Shown: positions 53,021 through 62,894, numbered from the stretch's first letter. The stretch: 64,000 bases of DNA from Gordonia desulfuricans NBRC 100010 (GCF_001485495.1 NZ_BCNF01000026.1:1-64000); one strand, 5' to 3'. Program-made: numbers and translations. The notes: generated by a model from the letters alone, not told the origin.

Positions 53021-55333
53021 TCAGCCGAAGAGCTTCGGCAGGGTGCCCTCGTGGACCTCGCGCAGTTCGGTGAGCGGCACGTCGAACAGGTCCTGCACGC
53101 TCACCGAGTCGCTGCCCTGATCGACCACGCCGATCCGCGTCCACGGCATGCCGCGGGCGTCGAGCATCGCCGAGAAGCGGGACTCCTCGGTGCGCGGCAC
53201 GGCCACCAGCACACGGCCGGTGGACTCGGAGAACAGCCACACGAACGGGTCGGCCCCCTCGGGCAGCAGCACGCGGCAGCCGGTCTCGCCGGCCAGCGCC
53301 GACTCGACGACCGCCTGGATCAGGCCACCCTCGGAGAGGTCGTGTGCCGCCGACACCAGGCCGTCGCGGGAGGCCGCGACCAGGATGTCCGACAGCAACT
53401 TCTCGTGGTCGAGGTCGACGGTCGGGGCGGCGCCGCCGAGGTGATCGTGGGCGACCTGCGCCCAGATCGAGCCGTCGAACTCGTCGCGGGTCTCACCCAG
53501 CAGGATCAGCGTCTCGCCGGGTTCGGTGCCGAATCCGGTGGGCAGTCGGCGGTGGACGTCGTCGATCACGCCGAGCACGCCGACCACCGGGGTGGGCAGG
53601 ATCGCGGTGGAGCCGGTCTGGTTGTAGAAGCTGACGTTGCCGCCGGTCACCGGGATGCCGAGCTGGGCGCAGCCGTCGGCGAGGCCGCGGACGGCCTGCT
53701 GGAACTGCCACATCACGGCCGGGTCCTCGGGGGAACCGAAGTTGAGGCAGTTGGTGACGGCCCGCGGGCTCGCCCCCGAGGCCGACACGTTGCGGTAGGC
53801 CTCGGCGAGGGCGAGCTGCGCACCGCGGTACGGGTCGAGGTAGGTGTAGCGCCCGGACGCATCCGTCGACAGCGCGATGCCGCGGCCGGTGGACTCGTCG
53901 ATGCGGATCACGCCGGAGTCGGCGTTCTCGGCGAGGACGGTGTTGCCGCGGACGTAGCGGTCGTACTGCTCGGTGATGAACTTGCGGCTGCACAGCGCCG
54001 GCGAGGCCAGCATCTGCAGCAGGGTCGCGCGCAGTTCGTCGGCGCCGGCCGGGCGTGCCAGCGACGCAGTGGTCGAGGCGGTCACCTCGTCCTGCCAGTC
54101 GGGGCGGGCCACCGGACGCTCGTACACCGGGCCCTCGTGGGCGACGGTGCGCGGCGGGACGTCGACGACGGTCTCGCCGTGCCAGTCGATCACCAGGTGG
54201 TCACCGTCGGTGACCTCACCGATCACGGTGGCCAGCACGTCCCACTTGCGGCAGACCTCGAGGAAGGCCTCGACGTTGTCCGGGGTGACCACGGCACACA
54301 TGCGTTCCTGCGACTCGCTGGAGAGCACCTCGGCGGGGGTCATACCCACCGCACGCATCGGCACCTGCTCCAGGTCGATGTGCATGCCGCCGTCGCCGGC
54401 GGAGGCGAGTTCGGAAGTGGCACAAGACAAGCCGGCACCGCCGAGGTCCTGGATACCCACCACCAGGCCGGCGTGGTAGAGCTCCAGACAGCACTCGATG
54501 AGCACTTTCTCGGTGAACGGATCGCCCACCTGCACGCTCGGCAGCTTCTTGCGGTTGGGTCCGGTGGAATCACCGTCGTCGTCGAAGGTCTCCGACGCCA
54601 GCACCGACACACCGCCGATACCGTCGAGGCCGGTCCGCGCGCCGAACAGGATGATCTTGTTGCCCGCGCCCGAGGCGAAGGCCAGCTGCAGGTCCTCGGT
54701 GCGCAGCACACCCGCACACAGTGCGTTGACCAGCGGGTTGCCCTGGTAGCTGGGGTCGAAGACCGTCTCGCCGCCGATGTTGGGCAGGCCGAGGGAGTTG
54801 CCGTAGCCGCCCACGCCGCGGACCACACCGTCGACGACGCGACGGGTGTCGGGGGCGTCGGCCGCACCGAAGCGCAGCTGATCCATCACCGCGATCGGGC
54901 GGGCACCCATGGCCATGATGTCGCGGACGATGCCGCCGACGCCGGTCGCCGCACCCTGGTAGGGCTCGACGTAGCTGGGGTGATTGTGCGATTCCACCTT
55001 GAAGGTGACGGCCCAGCCGTCGCCGACGTCGACGACGCCCGCGTTCTCGCCGATACCGGCGAGCATCCCGGCACGCATCTCCTCGGTGGTGGTCTCACCG
55101 AAGTAGCGCAGGTGCACCTTGGACGACTTGTAGCTGCAGTGCTCGGACCACATCACCGAGTACATCGCCAGTTCGGCGTCGGTGGGGCGGCGGCCGAGAA
55201 TCTCCCGGATGCGCTCGTACTCATCGTCCTTGAGTCCGAGTTCCCGGTAGGGCTGCGGATGATCGGGGGTCTGGGCTGCCGCCGAGACGGTATCGAGTGC
55301 ACTGGTGGCGGTCGCTGCGCTCTTGTCGCTCAC
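53021..55333 (-). CDS. purL: Phosphoribosylformylglycinamidine synthase subunit PurL
   Basis: A 770-residue small-type PurL that converts FGAR to FGAM with PurS and PurQ. The N-terminal [12 protein letters not shown] motif, [21 protein letters not shown] and the duplicated PurM-like core with [13 protein letters not shown] are diagnostic. PurS and PurQ are outside the window. It diverges from eccA, with 72 bp between starts. Confidence 0.97.
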   Translation of the reverse strand: MSDKSAATATSALDTVSAAAQTPDHPQPYRELGLKDDEYERIREILGRRPTDAELAMYSVMWSEHCSYKSSKVHLRYFGETTTEEMRAGMLAGIGENAGVVDVGDGWAVTFKVESHNHPSYVEPYQGAATGVGGIVRDIMAMGARPIAVMDQLRFGAADAPDTRRVVDGVVRGVGGYGNSLGLPNIGGETVFDPSYQGNPLVNALCAGVLRTEDLQLAFASGAGNKIILFGARTGLDGIGGVSVLASETFDDDGDSTGPNRKKLPSVQVGDPFTEKVLIECCLELYHAGLVVGIQDLGGAGLSCATSELASAGDGGMHIDLEQVPMRAVGMTPAEVLSSESQERMCAVVTPDNVEAFLEVCRKWDVLATVIGEVTDGDHLVIDWHGETVVDVPPRTVAHEGPVYERPVARPDWQDEVTASTTASLARPAGADELRATLLQMLASPALCSRKFITEQYDRYVRGNTVLAENADSGVIRIDESTGRGIALSTDASGRYTYLDPYRGAQLALAEAYRNVSASGASPRAVTNCLNFGSPEDPAVMWQFQQAVRGLADGCAQLGIPVTGGNVSFYNQTGSTAILPTPVVGVLGVIDDVHRRLPTGFGTEPGETLILLGETRDEFDGSIWAQVAHDHLGGAAPTVDLDHEKLLSDILVAASRDGLVSAAHDLSEGGLIQAVVESALAGETGCRVLLPEGADPFVWLFSESTGRVLVAVPRTEESRFSAMLDARGMPWTRIGVVDQGSDSVSVQDLFDVPLTELREVHEGTLPKLFG

Positions 55334-55405
55334 CGGCCCATTCTAGCCGTCCAGGCATTACGCTTTCGGCGGGGACGGCGGGTAGGCGGGCACGGGGGAG
55401 GTTCG

Positions 55406-57223
55406 ATGGCCGACATCGGCAAGGCGAGACAACTGTTCGAGCTGGGGGTGCTCTCGTCGGGCATCGCGATCGACGGCACCGAGCCGGTCGACGACGCCGC
55501 TCAGGCGGCCAAGGCGTTCACCCGCGCGAGCGAGTGGGACCCGCAGATGGCCGACGCCTGGATCGGCCGGCTGGCGTCCGGCGACACCTCCGACGAGGCC
55601 CTGCTCGGGCTCTACCGGGCCCGCGGTGCGATCGGCGTCGAACAGCGGCGACTGGGGCTTCCGCCGGGTCTGCTGGTGGGCCGCTGGTACACCGGGATGT
55701 TCCTCGACTATCCGCTCGTCGACGCGGTCCACGCGACCGCCGCCTACGCCTCGACGCTGATCCGCGGGCGCGATCTGGCCGGGGCCGCCGACGTCCTGGC
55801 CACCATCCCGCCGACTCCGCGGGTACCGATCGCCGAGTTCATGACGGCCGTGCTGCATTTCACCGCGCAGCGCTGGCCGGACGTGCTGTCGGCGTTGTCG
55901 GGGGCCGACGGCTGGAACGACCCGCACCTGGCGTGTGCCGCCGACTATCTGGGCGGGAGCGCCTGCATCCAGCTCGGCCTGTTCGGCGAGGGCGCCCGCC
56001 GGTTGCAACAGGCCGTCGACGGCCCGATCCCGACGTGTGCGACCCGCGCCATGTACGGCCTGGGTCTGGCCCTGCGCGAGCAGGGACAGGAGGACAAGGC
56101 CCGGGCCATGTTCGAGGCGGCCTTCGCCCGCGACCCGTCGTTCGTCGCGGCGGGCAAGGCCCTGCGCTCGCCGAGCGTCCGGCTGTCGGTGACGTCGGCC
56201 GAGGAGATCGCCCGGCGCAGCGATCCGTGGGATCCGGGGTCGGTTCCCGGGTCGGCGGAGTCGGGTACCCCCGGACCGGCCGGTTCCGGTGCCGACGGGG
56301 TGGGGCCACAGGTCGACGGCTCGCCGTCGGATCTGGTCGACACCGCGCAGACCGAACTCGACGCGCAGATCGGATTGGAGTCGGTGAAGGAGCAGGTCGC
56401 ACGCCTGCGCTCGGCCGCGACCCTGGCGCGGGTGCGCGCCGACCGCGGCCTGACCACCGCGGCCCGCAGCCTGCATCTGGCATTCACCGGGCCACCCGGC
56501 ACCGGCAAGACGACGGTGGCGCGGGTGATCGCCAAGCTGTACTGCGGGCTCGGGTTCATCGCCACCGACAAGGTCGTCGAGGCCACCCGCCGCGATCTGG
56601 TCGGCGAGCATCTCGGCAGCACCGCGATCAAGACCGCCGCGCTGATCGACTCGGCGATGGACGGGGTGCTGTTCATCGACGAGGCGTACACACTGATCCA
56701 GCAGGGGCTCTCCGGCGGTGACGCCTTCGGCCGCGAGGCCGTCGACACGCTGCTCGCCCGGATGGAGGACGACCGTGACCGCCTCGTCGTGATCATCGCC
56801 GGCTACGACGCCGAGATCGACCGGTTCCTGGCCGCCAACGACGGTCTGGCATCCCGGTTCGCCCGGCGCATCCGCTTCGACTCCTACACCCCGGCCGAGC
56901 TGGCCCGGATCGGGTCACACCTGGCCTCGCGCCGCGACTCGGTCCTCACCGCCGAGGCCGCCGCCGAACTCGAACTGGCCTGCACTCCCCTGTATCACGA
57001 TGTGCGCGAAGGGCCGTCGGGGTCACTGCGCGCCACCGACCTGGCCGGCAACGGCCGGTTCATCCGCAATGTCGTCGAGGCCGCCGAGGAAGAACGCGAG
57101 CACCGGCTGTCGGCGTCGTCGGATCTCGACGCCCTGACCCACGACGACCTCGTCCGGATCGAGGCGGTCGACCTCCGTGCCGCACTCGGGTCGGTGCTCT
57201 CGGGGTTCGCGGTCCGGCGCTGA
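55406..57223 (+). CDS. eccA: Type VII secretion AAA+ ATPase EccA (orphan)
   Basis: A 605-residue EccA. The N-terminal TPR-like domain (about 1-290) is followed by a Ser/Gly/Pro linker and a CbxX/CfqX-type AAA+ domain with Walker A GPPGTGKTT near residue 362 and Walker B VLFIDEA near residue 422. EccA recognises ESX effectors in the cytosol. No eccB, eccC, eccD, mycP, esx or PE/PPE gene is within the window, so it appears detached from an ESX locus. The ATG at 55406 has GGGGGAGG upstream. A hairpin (57292-57330) follows. Confidence 0.94.
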   Translation: MADIGKARQLFELGVLSSGIAIDGTEPVDDAAQAAKAFTRASEWDPQMADAWIGRLASGDTSDEALLGLYRARGAIGVEQRRLGLPPGLLVGRWYTGMFLDYPLVDAVHATAAYASTLIRGRDLAGAADVLATIPPTPRVPIAEFMTAVLHFTAQRWPDVLSALSGADGWNDPHLACAADYLGGSACIQLGLFGEGARRLQQAVDGPIPTCATRAMYGLGLALREQGQEDKARAMFEAAFARDPSFVAAGKALRSPSVRLSVTSAEEIARRSDPWDPGSVPGSAESGTPGPAGSGADGVGPQVDGSPSDLVDTAQTELDAQIGLESVKEQVARLRSAATLARVRADRGLTTAARSLHLAFTGPPGTGKTTVARVIAKLYCGLGFIATDKVVEATRRDLVGEHLGSTAIKTAALIDSAMDGVLFIDEAYTLIQQGLSGGDAFGREAVDTLLARMEDDRDRLVVIIAGYDAEIDRFLAANDGLASRFARRIRFDSYTPAELARIGSHLASRRDSVLTAEAAAELELACTPLYHDVREGPSGSLRATDLAGNGRFIRNVVEAAEEEREHRLSASSDLDALTHDDLVRIEAVDLRAALGSVLSGFAVRR

Positions 57224-57291
57224 GTCCACGACCGGACACCGGGCACGATCCGACACCGAGAACTGCGTGGAACCGCAGCCTGCGCGGGCGA

Positions 57292-57330
57292 CTACCCCCT
57301 ACGCGGTGGGCCTACCGCGCAGGGGGGTAG
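57292..57330 (+). terminator. eccA terminator
   Basis: CTACCCCCT and AGGGGGGTAG form the outer stem and GCGGT/ACCGC the inner one, 69 bp after the eccA stop. No T-tract. Confidence 0.75.
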
Positions 57331-57404
57331 GTGGTGGGGATCAATCCCCTTGTCCCGTGCGCGACACGACGAATCACGCTGCGGCTCACACCGAGTGGGG
57401 ATGA

Positions 57405-57548
57405 GTGCTGCACCGCGGAAACCGCTCGGGACCACGCGATTCACGACGGCGCCAGAACGTGTATTTCGACGTCGATCATCGAGAGGAACCCCAAGACGAT
57501 GAGCTCGAGGAGATGGCACAGCTGATCGCAATCGACCTCGGGCCGTGA
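57405..57548 (+). CDS. Possible acidic mini-ORF, 47 residues
   Basis: GTG at 57405, or GTG at 57459 (29 residues), with a C-terminus rich in Asp/Glu (EEPQDDELEEMAQLIAIDLGP). Neither start has a strong ribosome site. Base composition here is lower in GC than neighbours. It is listed as a weak candidate; the rest of this 359-bp gap holds only the eccA terminator. Confidence 0.25.
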   Translation: MLHRGNRSGPRDSRRRQNVYFDVDHREEPQDDELEEMAQLIAIDLGP

Positions 57549-57582
57549 GGTAGATGCCCACGCAGTTGTCGTCGGACGGTCC

Positions 57583-58338
57583 TCAGCCCTGCGATGTCAC
57601 CGCGATGATCGCCTCGCGCAGTTCCGGCCGGCAGATCACCAGGTCGGGCAGGTAGGTGTCGTCGTTGTTGTAGACCAGCGGCGAGCCGTCGATGCGTCCG
57701 CACCACAGTCCCTTCGCGGTGGCGACGGCGACCGGGGCCGCCGAATCCCACTCGTACTGTCCCCCGGAGTGCACGTAGGCGTCGGCCTCACCGCGCACCA
57801 CGGCCATCGCCTTGGCCCCGGCCGATCCCATCGACAGCACCTCACCGCCGATCGCGTCGGCGACGGGCTGCGAGAAGGCCGGGGGCCGTGACCCGCTGAC
57901 GACGACGCGGGGCACGTCACCGCGGGCGGTGGCGGCCAGTCCGTGCGTCGGGGTGACCGGGTCGGCGTCATCGACATAGGTGATCCCCAGGCCGGGCAGG
58001 GCGACGGCCCCGGCGATCAGGCCGTCGGTCTTCGACCACAGCGCCACGTGCACCGCCCAGTCGGAGTGGCCCGCCATGCCGTACTCGCGGGTGCCGTCCA
58101 CCGGGTCGACGATCCACACGCGCGCCGCGGTGAGCCGGGACTTGTCGTCGGCGGACTCCTCCGAGAGCACCGCGTCGTCGGGGCGTTCGGCGGCCAGGCG
58201 TTCCAGCAGGAAGTCGTCGGAACGCCGGTCGCCCTCCTTGCCGAGCGCCTTACCGCTCAACCCGCTGGTGGCGCGGATCTCCAGCAGCAGCTTCCCCGCC
58301 TCGGTGGCGAGCTGTCCCGCGAGTGCGCGGTCGTCCAT
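57583..58338 (-). CDS. cysQ: 3'(2'),5'-bisphosphate nucleotidase
   Basis: A 251-residue lithium-sensitive phosphatase of the IMPase superfamily. Metal ligands are in SEESADD and VDPVDGTREY, and WDSAAPVAVATAKGL is the C-terminal motif. It removes PAP made when PAPS is used. It is downstream of cysNC on the same strand. Confidence 0.94.
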   Translation of the reverse strand: MDDRALAGQLATEAGKLLLEIRATSGLSGKALGKEGDRRSDDFLLERLAAERPDDAVLSEESADDKSRLTAARVWIVDPVDGTREYGMAGHSDWAVHVALWSKTDGLIAGAVALPGLGITYVDDADPVTPTHGLAATARGDVPRVVVSGSRPPAFSQPVADAIGGEVLSMGSAGAKAMAVVRGEADAYVHSGGQYEWDSAAPVAVATAKGLWCGRIDGSPLVYNNDDTYLPDLVICRPELREAIIAVTSQG

Positions 58339-58377
58339 CCAGACCTCCCTGGTCGTTCCCGTCGTTCCTGCCGGCCT

Positions 58378-60252
58378 CTACAGTCCCAGATTCCGCAGGA
58401 CCGTGTCGGCGGCCTCGGCCGGGGTGCCGTCGGTCGGGGTGACCACGACGTCGGCGTTCTCGGGTCGCTCGTACGGCGAGTCGATCCCGGTGAACTGGCT
58501 GATCTCACCGCGGCGCGCCCTGGCATACAACCCTTTGGGATCACGCCGCTCGCATTCGTCGAGCGGGGTGTCGATGAAGATCTCGTAGAACGGCAGGCCG
58601 CGCTCGGCGTGGATCTCACGCGCCCGGACCCGCTCGCCGGCGAACGGTGAGATCAGCGACACGATCGCCACCGCCCCGGAATCGGCGAACAGGGCGGCCA
58701 CCTCGGAGGTGCGCCGGATGTTCTCGCGCCGGTCGTCGTCGCCGAAGCCCAGGTCGGAGTTGAGGCCGTGACGCAGGTTGTCGCCGTCCATCAGGTACGC
58801 CGGCCGCCCCTCGGCGACGAAGCGGCGTTCCAGTTCGATCGCCAGCGACGACTTCCCCGACCCGGACAGACCGGTCAGCCAGATGGTCGCCCCGTGATGC
58901 GGCCGGTGTTCGCGGCTCACCTTGGTGGTCTGCCACACGATGTGGCTGTCGTGGCTGACCGGGGCGGTGATCATGCCCGCCGCGACGGTGGCATTGGTGG
59001 CCTCGTCGATCAGGATGAAGCTGCCGGTCTCCCGGTTGCGACGGTACGAGTCGAACATCACCGGCTGCTGGGTGCGCAGGGTCAGCCGGCCGATCTCGTT
59101 GAGCGCCAGCTTCTTCGACTCGGTGTCCCGGTGCAGCGTGTTGACGTCCAGGCGGTAGTTGACGCCGGTGACCTCGGCCTTGGTGGCGCGGGTGCCGGTG
59201 AGCAGGACATAGCGCGAGTGCTCGGTGAGGGGTGCGTCGTCGGCGAACCAGCAGACCATCGCGTCGATGTCCCGGGCGACATACGGGCGGTTGTTGGGCC
59301 GGGCGAGCATGTCCCCGCGGACGATGTCGATCTCGTCGGCGAGTTCCACCGACACCGCCATCGAGGCGAACGCCTCGTCGACGCGGGTGCCGCCGGGACC
59401 CCAGATGTCGGTGATGGTGGTGGTGAAACCGCTGGGCAGGACGACGATCTCGTCACCGCGGGCGAACACACCACCGGCGACGGTACCGCCGTAGGCCCGA
59501 TGGTCTGCGCCGTCCGCGGTCTGCGGGCGGATCACATACTGCACCGGCAGCCGCGCGTCGATCAGGTTGCGGTCCGACGCGATGTGCACGTTCTCGAGAT
59601 GACTGAGCAGCGGGCGCCCCTCGTACCACGGCATCGCGGCGGACTTGTCCACCACGTTGTCGCCCCGCAACGCCGAAAGCGGGATGAAGGTCAGGTCACC
59701 GACGTTCAGCTTGGCGGCGAAGTCGACGAATTCCGAACAGATCTCGTCGAACCGTTCCCGCGACCAGTCCACCAGGTCCATCTTGTTGACGCAGATGGTC
59801 AGATGCGGGATACCGAGCAGCGACGAGAGGAAGGCGTGCCGCCGGGTCTGCTCGAGGACCCCCTTGCGGGCGTCGATCAGGATGATCGCGAGGTCGGCGG
59901 TCGACGCACCGGTCACCATGTTGCGGGTGTACTGCACATGCCCCGGGGTGTCGGCGATGATGAATTTCCTTCGCGGCGTGGCGAAGTACCGGTAGGCGAC
60001 GTCGATGGTGATGCCCTGCTCACGCTCGGCGCGAAGCCCGTCGGTGAGCAGTGCGAGGTCGGCCTGGGTGTCGCCGCGGGCCGCCGAGGTGGCCTCGATC
60101 GACTCCAGCTGATCGGTGAAGATCGACTTGGAGTCGTAGAGCAGCCGGCCGATCAGCGTCGACTTGCCGTCGTCCACCGATCCGGCGGTGGCCAGTCGCA
60201 GCAACTCCCCCGACCGGACGAGTGGTTGTGCGGCAACGGAATCGGTGCTCAT
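58378..60252 (-). CDS. cysNC: Bifunctional sulfate adenylyltransferase subunit 1/adenylylsulfate kinase
   Basis: A 624-residue fusion. The N-terminal EF-Tu-like GTPase (SVDDGKSTLIGRLLYDSK, DTPGHVQYTRN, NKMDL) drives APS formation with CysD. The C-terminal kinase (about 460-624, GLSGSGKSSLA) phosphorylates APS to PAPS. Product serves sulfolipid/sulfated-glycan synthesis or reduction. The ATG overlaps the cysD stop by one base (ATGA). Confidence 0.96.
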   Translation of the reverse strand: MSTDSVAAQPLVRSGELLRLATAGSVDDGKSTLIGRLLYDSKSIFTDQLESIEATSAARGDTQADLALLTDGLRAEREQGITIDVAYRYFATPRRKFIIADTPGHVQYTRNMVTGASTADLAIILIDARKGVLEQTRRHAFLSSLLGIPHLTICVNKMDLVDWSRERFDEICSEFVDFAAKLNVGDLTFIPLSALRGDNVVDKSAAMPWYEGRPLLSHLENVHIASDRNLIDARLPVQYVIRPQTADGADHRAYGGTVAGGVFARGDEIVVLPSGFTTTITDIWGPGGTRVDEAFASMAVSVELADEIDIVRGDMLARPNNRPYVARDIDAMVCWFADDAPLTEHSRYVLLTGTRATKAEVTGVNYRLDVNTLHRDTESKKLALNEIGRLTLRTQQPVMFDSYRRNRETGSFILIDEATNATVAAGMITAPVSHDSHIVWQTTKVSREHRPHHGATIWLTGLSGSGKSSLAIELERRFVAEGRPAYLMDGDNLRHGLNSDLGFGDDDRRENIRRTSEVAALFADSGAVAIVSLISPFAGERVRAREIHAERGLPFYEIFIDTPLDECERRDPKGLYARARRGEISQFTGIDSPYERPENADVVVTPTDGTPAEAADTVLRNLGL

Positions 60253-61175
60253 CAGAAGTACCCCTCCCGTTTGCGGTCTTCCATCCCGGCCTCGGAGATG
60301 CGGTCGTCGGCGCGGGTGGCGCCACGCTCGGTGAGGCGGGTGACCGAGATCTCCTCGATCACCTCGGCGACGGTGACGGCGTCGCTGCGCACACAGCCGG
60401 TGCAGGTGGCGTCGCCGACGGTACGGAACCGGACCCGCTCGACATGCGACTCCTCCCCCGGTTTGCGTTCCAGGAATCGGGTGTCGGCCAACAACATCCC
60501 GTCGCGCGGTACCACCGCCCGCTCGTGTGCGTAGTAGATCGGCGGCAACTCGATCTGTTGTGCGGCGATGTATCCCCAGATGTCGAGTTCGGTCCAGTTG
60601 CTCAGCGGGAAGACCCGGATGTGCTCACCGGCGTGGTGGCGGCCGTTGTAGAGGTGCCACAGTTCCGGGCGCTGCGCCCGCGGATCCCAGGTGCCGAACT
60701 CGTCGCGGAAGCTGAACACACGCTCCTTGGCGCGAGCCTTCTCCTCGTCGCGGCGGGCACCACCGAACACCGCGTCGAAGCGGTTCTCGGTGATCCCGCG
60801 GAGCAGCGCCGTGGTCTGCAGCCGGTTGCGGCTGGTGCCGGGACCGGTCTGCTCCACGACGCGCCCGGCGTCGATGTCGTCCTGCACCGAACTGACGATC
60901 AACCGCACCCCGGTCTCGGCGACGACGCGGTCACGGTAGGTGATCACCTCGTCGAAGTTGTGGCCGGTGTCGACGTGCATGAGCGGAAACGGGATCGGTG
61001 CGGGCCAGAACGCGCGGCGGGCGATGTGGAACATCACCACCGAGTCCTTGCCGCCGGAGAACAGCAGCACCGGTCGCTCGAAGGTGGCCGCCACCTCCCG
61101 GAAGATGTGGACCGACTCGGCCTCGAGCGCGTCGAGATGGCTCAGCTCGTAGTGCGCCCTGCCCGGTGCGGTCAT
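60252..61175 (-). CDS. cysD: Sulfate adenylyltransferase subunit 2
   Basis: A 307-residue PP-loop ATPase (FSGGKDSVVMFHIA) that adenylates sulfate, partner of CysN. Conserved REGYF C-terminus and VFPLSNWTELDIW. The ATG at 61175 overlaps the stop of an upstream mini-ORF. First gene of cysD-cysNC-cysQ. Confidence 0.96.
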   Translation of the reverse strand: MTAPGRAHYELSHLDALEAESVHIFREVAATFERPVLLFSGGKDSVVMFHIARRAFWPAPIPFPLMHVDTGHNFDEVITYRDRVVAETGVRLIVSSVQDDIDAGRVVEQTGPGTSRNRLQTTALLRGITENRFDAVFGGARRDEEKARAKERVFSFRDEFGTWDPRAQRPELWHLYNGRHHAGEHIRVFPLSNWTELDIWGYIAAQQIELPPIYYAHERAVVPRDGMLLADTRFLERKPGEESHVERVRFRTVGDATCTGCVRSDAVTVAEVIEEISVTRLTERGATRADDRISEAGMEDRKREGYF

Positions 61176-61209
61176 GCCGTCTCCCTGCTCATGCCGTCCC
61201 CCTGCTCAT
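61172..61209 (-). CDS. Two tandem coupled mini-ORFs in the cysD leader
   Basis: A 17-bp unit, ATGAGCAGGGGGACGGC and its copy with one change, is repeated just before cysD. Each copy starts an ORF of six codons (MSRGTA and MSRETA) whose TGA overlaps the next ATG; the second stops on the cysD ATG. A duplicated ATCAGGAGGCG with two AGGAGG sites lies upstream. The layout suggests ribosomes could pass from one to the next by reinitiation. Confidence 0.45.
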
Positions 61210-61422
61210 GTCGCCTCCTGATGATGACGCCTCCTGATGCTGCTGTCTCGTGATGATGCCGCGTGTCGATGATGCCGCCGCGCCGGCCGCACCCATCCGA
61301 TTGTCCCCCGGCGCGCCGGTGGTCCGTTCGACAGACAGCCTTGCTAACGATCTCATCGCCCCGACCGGTATTCCCTGTGAACCCGCTGGAAACCAGCTGC
61401 ACCCGCACACAGGAGGATCGAC

Positions 61423-61896
61423 ATGCCCCGCACCACCACGCGCCGACTCGCCGGAACCGCCGTCGCCGCCGCCATCACCGCGACCGGACTGCTCGGCACC
61501 GGGACCCTCGGCACCGGCACCGCCTCCGCCGAGACCGTCGCCCCGCTCGACCGATGCTGGGGGATCAGCCCCAACATCGTCGACCAGCCGTACAGCACCG
61601 CCCGGCTGTTCGTCAGCCCGGACGGCCCGGGACGCGTCACCGCCGCGGTCCGCGACATCTCCAGCTTCTGGGGCGGCGGATACGAGTCGGTGGGGCGCCT
61701 CGACTGGCACAACCTGCGCACCGGCAAGCGCGGTACCGCCGTCGACGCCGCGCCGATCCGCCTCTACGTCAACGGCCCCACCTTCCGCCTGAACACCGGG
61801 ACCGGACCGGTCCGGGTGACGTTGTCGGCGGTCAATCGCAATGCACTGTGGTCGATCCCCACCACCTCGTGCAGCGGCACCCTGCAGGTGCGCTGA
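61423..61896 (+). CDS. Small secreted protein, unknown function
   Basis: A 157-residue exported protein. A basic N-terminus (MPRTTTRRLAG), a hydrophobic core and the signal peptidase I site TASAET place the mature protein outside the membrane. Two cysteines (RCWGISP and TTSCSGT) may form a disulfide across an all-beta domain. CAGGAGGATC precedes the ATG. No family recognised; such small beta proteins are common in Gordonia-type secretomes. Confidence 0.75.
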   Translation: MPRTTTRRLAGTAVAAAITATGLLGTGTLGTGTASAETVAPLDRCWGISPNIVDQPYSTARLFVSPDGPGRVTAAVRDISSFWGGGYESVGRLDWHNLRTGKRGTAVDAAPIRLYVNGPTFRLNTGTGPVRVTLSAVNRNALWSIPTTSCSGTLQVR

Positions 61897-61950
61897 GCCC
61901 GGACCGGCGACGCGGTGCCACGGGAGCGTGATTCCCCCACCCGGCTACCA

Positions 61951-61964
61951 ACCAAGCACTTGCT
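61951..61964. promoter_or_regulatory. KstR2-like palindrome
   Basis: ACCAAGCACTTGCT fits the published KstR2 consensus AnCAAGnnCTTGnT at every fixed position. It sits immediately upstream of, and touches, the -10 element TAGGTT (61964-61969), so binding would block transcription of the crotonase gene. Confidence 0.5.
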
Positions 61965-61975
61965 AGGTTACGCTC

Positions 61976-62893
61976 GTGGGCATGAGCGACGCCGTCATCC
62001 CCCCACCCCTGGGTCCCGACGATCTCGGACCCGACACCACCCCGGTCGCATACGAGACCGGCGGCGACGCGAACGCGATCGCCTATGTGACGCTCAACCG
62101 CCCCGAGTACCGCAATGCACAGAACTCGGTGATGACCTATTCGCTCGACGCCGCCTTCCGCAAGGCCGTCGACGACCCGGCGGTCAAGGTCATCGTGTTG
62201 CGCGCCAACGGCAAGCACTTCTCGGCCGGCCACGACATCGGCACGCCCGAACGCGATTTCGACACCTTCTACGACAACGTCGCGGTGCTGCACTGGGATC
62301 ACAGCGACAAGACCGGCGCCGACCAGCGCCTGGCCCGCGAGATGGAGGTGTACATGGGGATGTGCCGCCGCTGGCGCGACATCCCCAAGCCGCTGATCGC
62401 CCAGGTCCACGGCGCCTGCATCGCCGGCGGCCTGATGCTCGCCTGGACCTGCGATTTCATCGTCGCCTCCGACGACGCGTTCTTCTCCGATCCGGTCGCC
62501 CGGATGGGCATCCCCGGCGTCGAGTACTTCGCACACGCCTATGCGCTCGGCACCCGCCGGGCCAAGGAGATCCTGTTCACCGGTGAGCGTTTCACCGCCG
62601 CACAGGCCGCCGACTGGGGAATGGTCAACCACGTCGTCCCGCGCGACGAGCTGGCCGCCAAGGTCGACGACATCGCCGGACGTGCCGCCGCCATGCCGAT
62701 GCAGGGACTGTTCCTGTCGAAGAAGGCGGTCAACATCTGCGAGGACCAGATGGGTATGCGCAATGCGATGGACTCGGTGTTCGGGTGGCACCACTACGCA
62801 CACTCGGCCAACGCCGAGACCGGCGACTCGCTCGGCGGGATGGATGCCAGGTCGATGAAGGCGGCCGGTTCCGGGAACGGTGCGGGGGCCTGA
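61976..62893 (+). CDS. Enoyl-CoA hydratase/isomerase (crotonase) family
   Basis: A 305-residue crotonase. The oxyanion-hole segments are KHFSAGHDIG and VHGACIAGGLMLA. The catalytic glutamate region reads ARMGIPGVEYF. Length and sequence feel closest to EchA13-type proteins. The GTG at 61976 lies seven bases after TAGGTT, so a leaderless transcript is likely (ATG 61982 is the alternative). Followed at once by an acyl-CoA dehydrogenase; both probably act on one acyl-CoA, perhaps from sterol or long-chain catabolism. Confidence 0.88.
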   Translation: MGMSDAVIPPPLGPDDLGPDTTPVAYETGGDANAIAYVTLNRPEYRNAQNSVMTYSLDAAFRKAVDDPAVKVIVLRANGKHFSAGHDIGTPERDFDTFYDNVAVLHWDHSDKTGADQRLAREMEVYMGMCRRWRDIPKPLIAQVHGACIAGGLMLAWTCDFIVASDDAFFSDPVARMGIPGVEYFAHAYALGTRRAKEILFTGERFTAAQAADWGMVNHVVPRDELAAKVDDIAGRAAAMPMQGLFLSKKAVNICEDQMGMRNAMDSVFGWHHYAHSANAETGDSLGGMDARSMKAAGSGNGAGA

Positions 62894-62894
62894 C

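Noticed and set aside
53051-55405. Very long rightward open frame antisense to purL running into eccA
   Set aside because: It is the GC-rich shadow of purL. Only the part from ATG 55406 has domain content and a ribosome site.
61331-61350. AGCCTTGCTAAC as a fifth iron box
   Set aside because: Only the five-base core and a few flanking positions match the IdeR consensus, well below the other sites.
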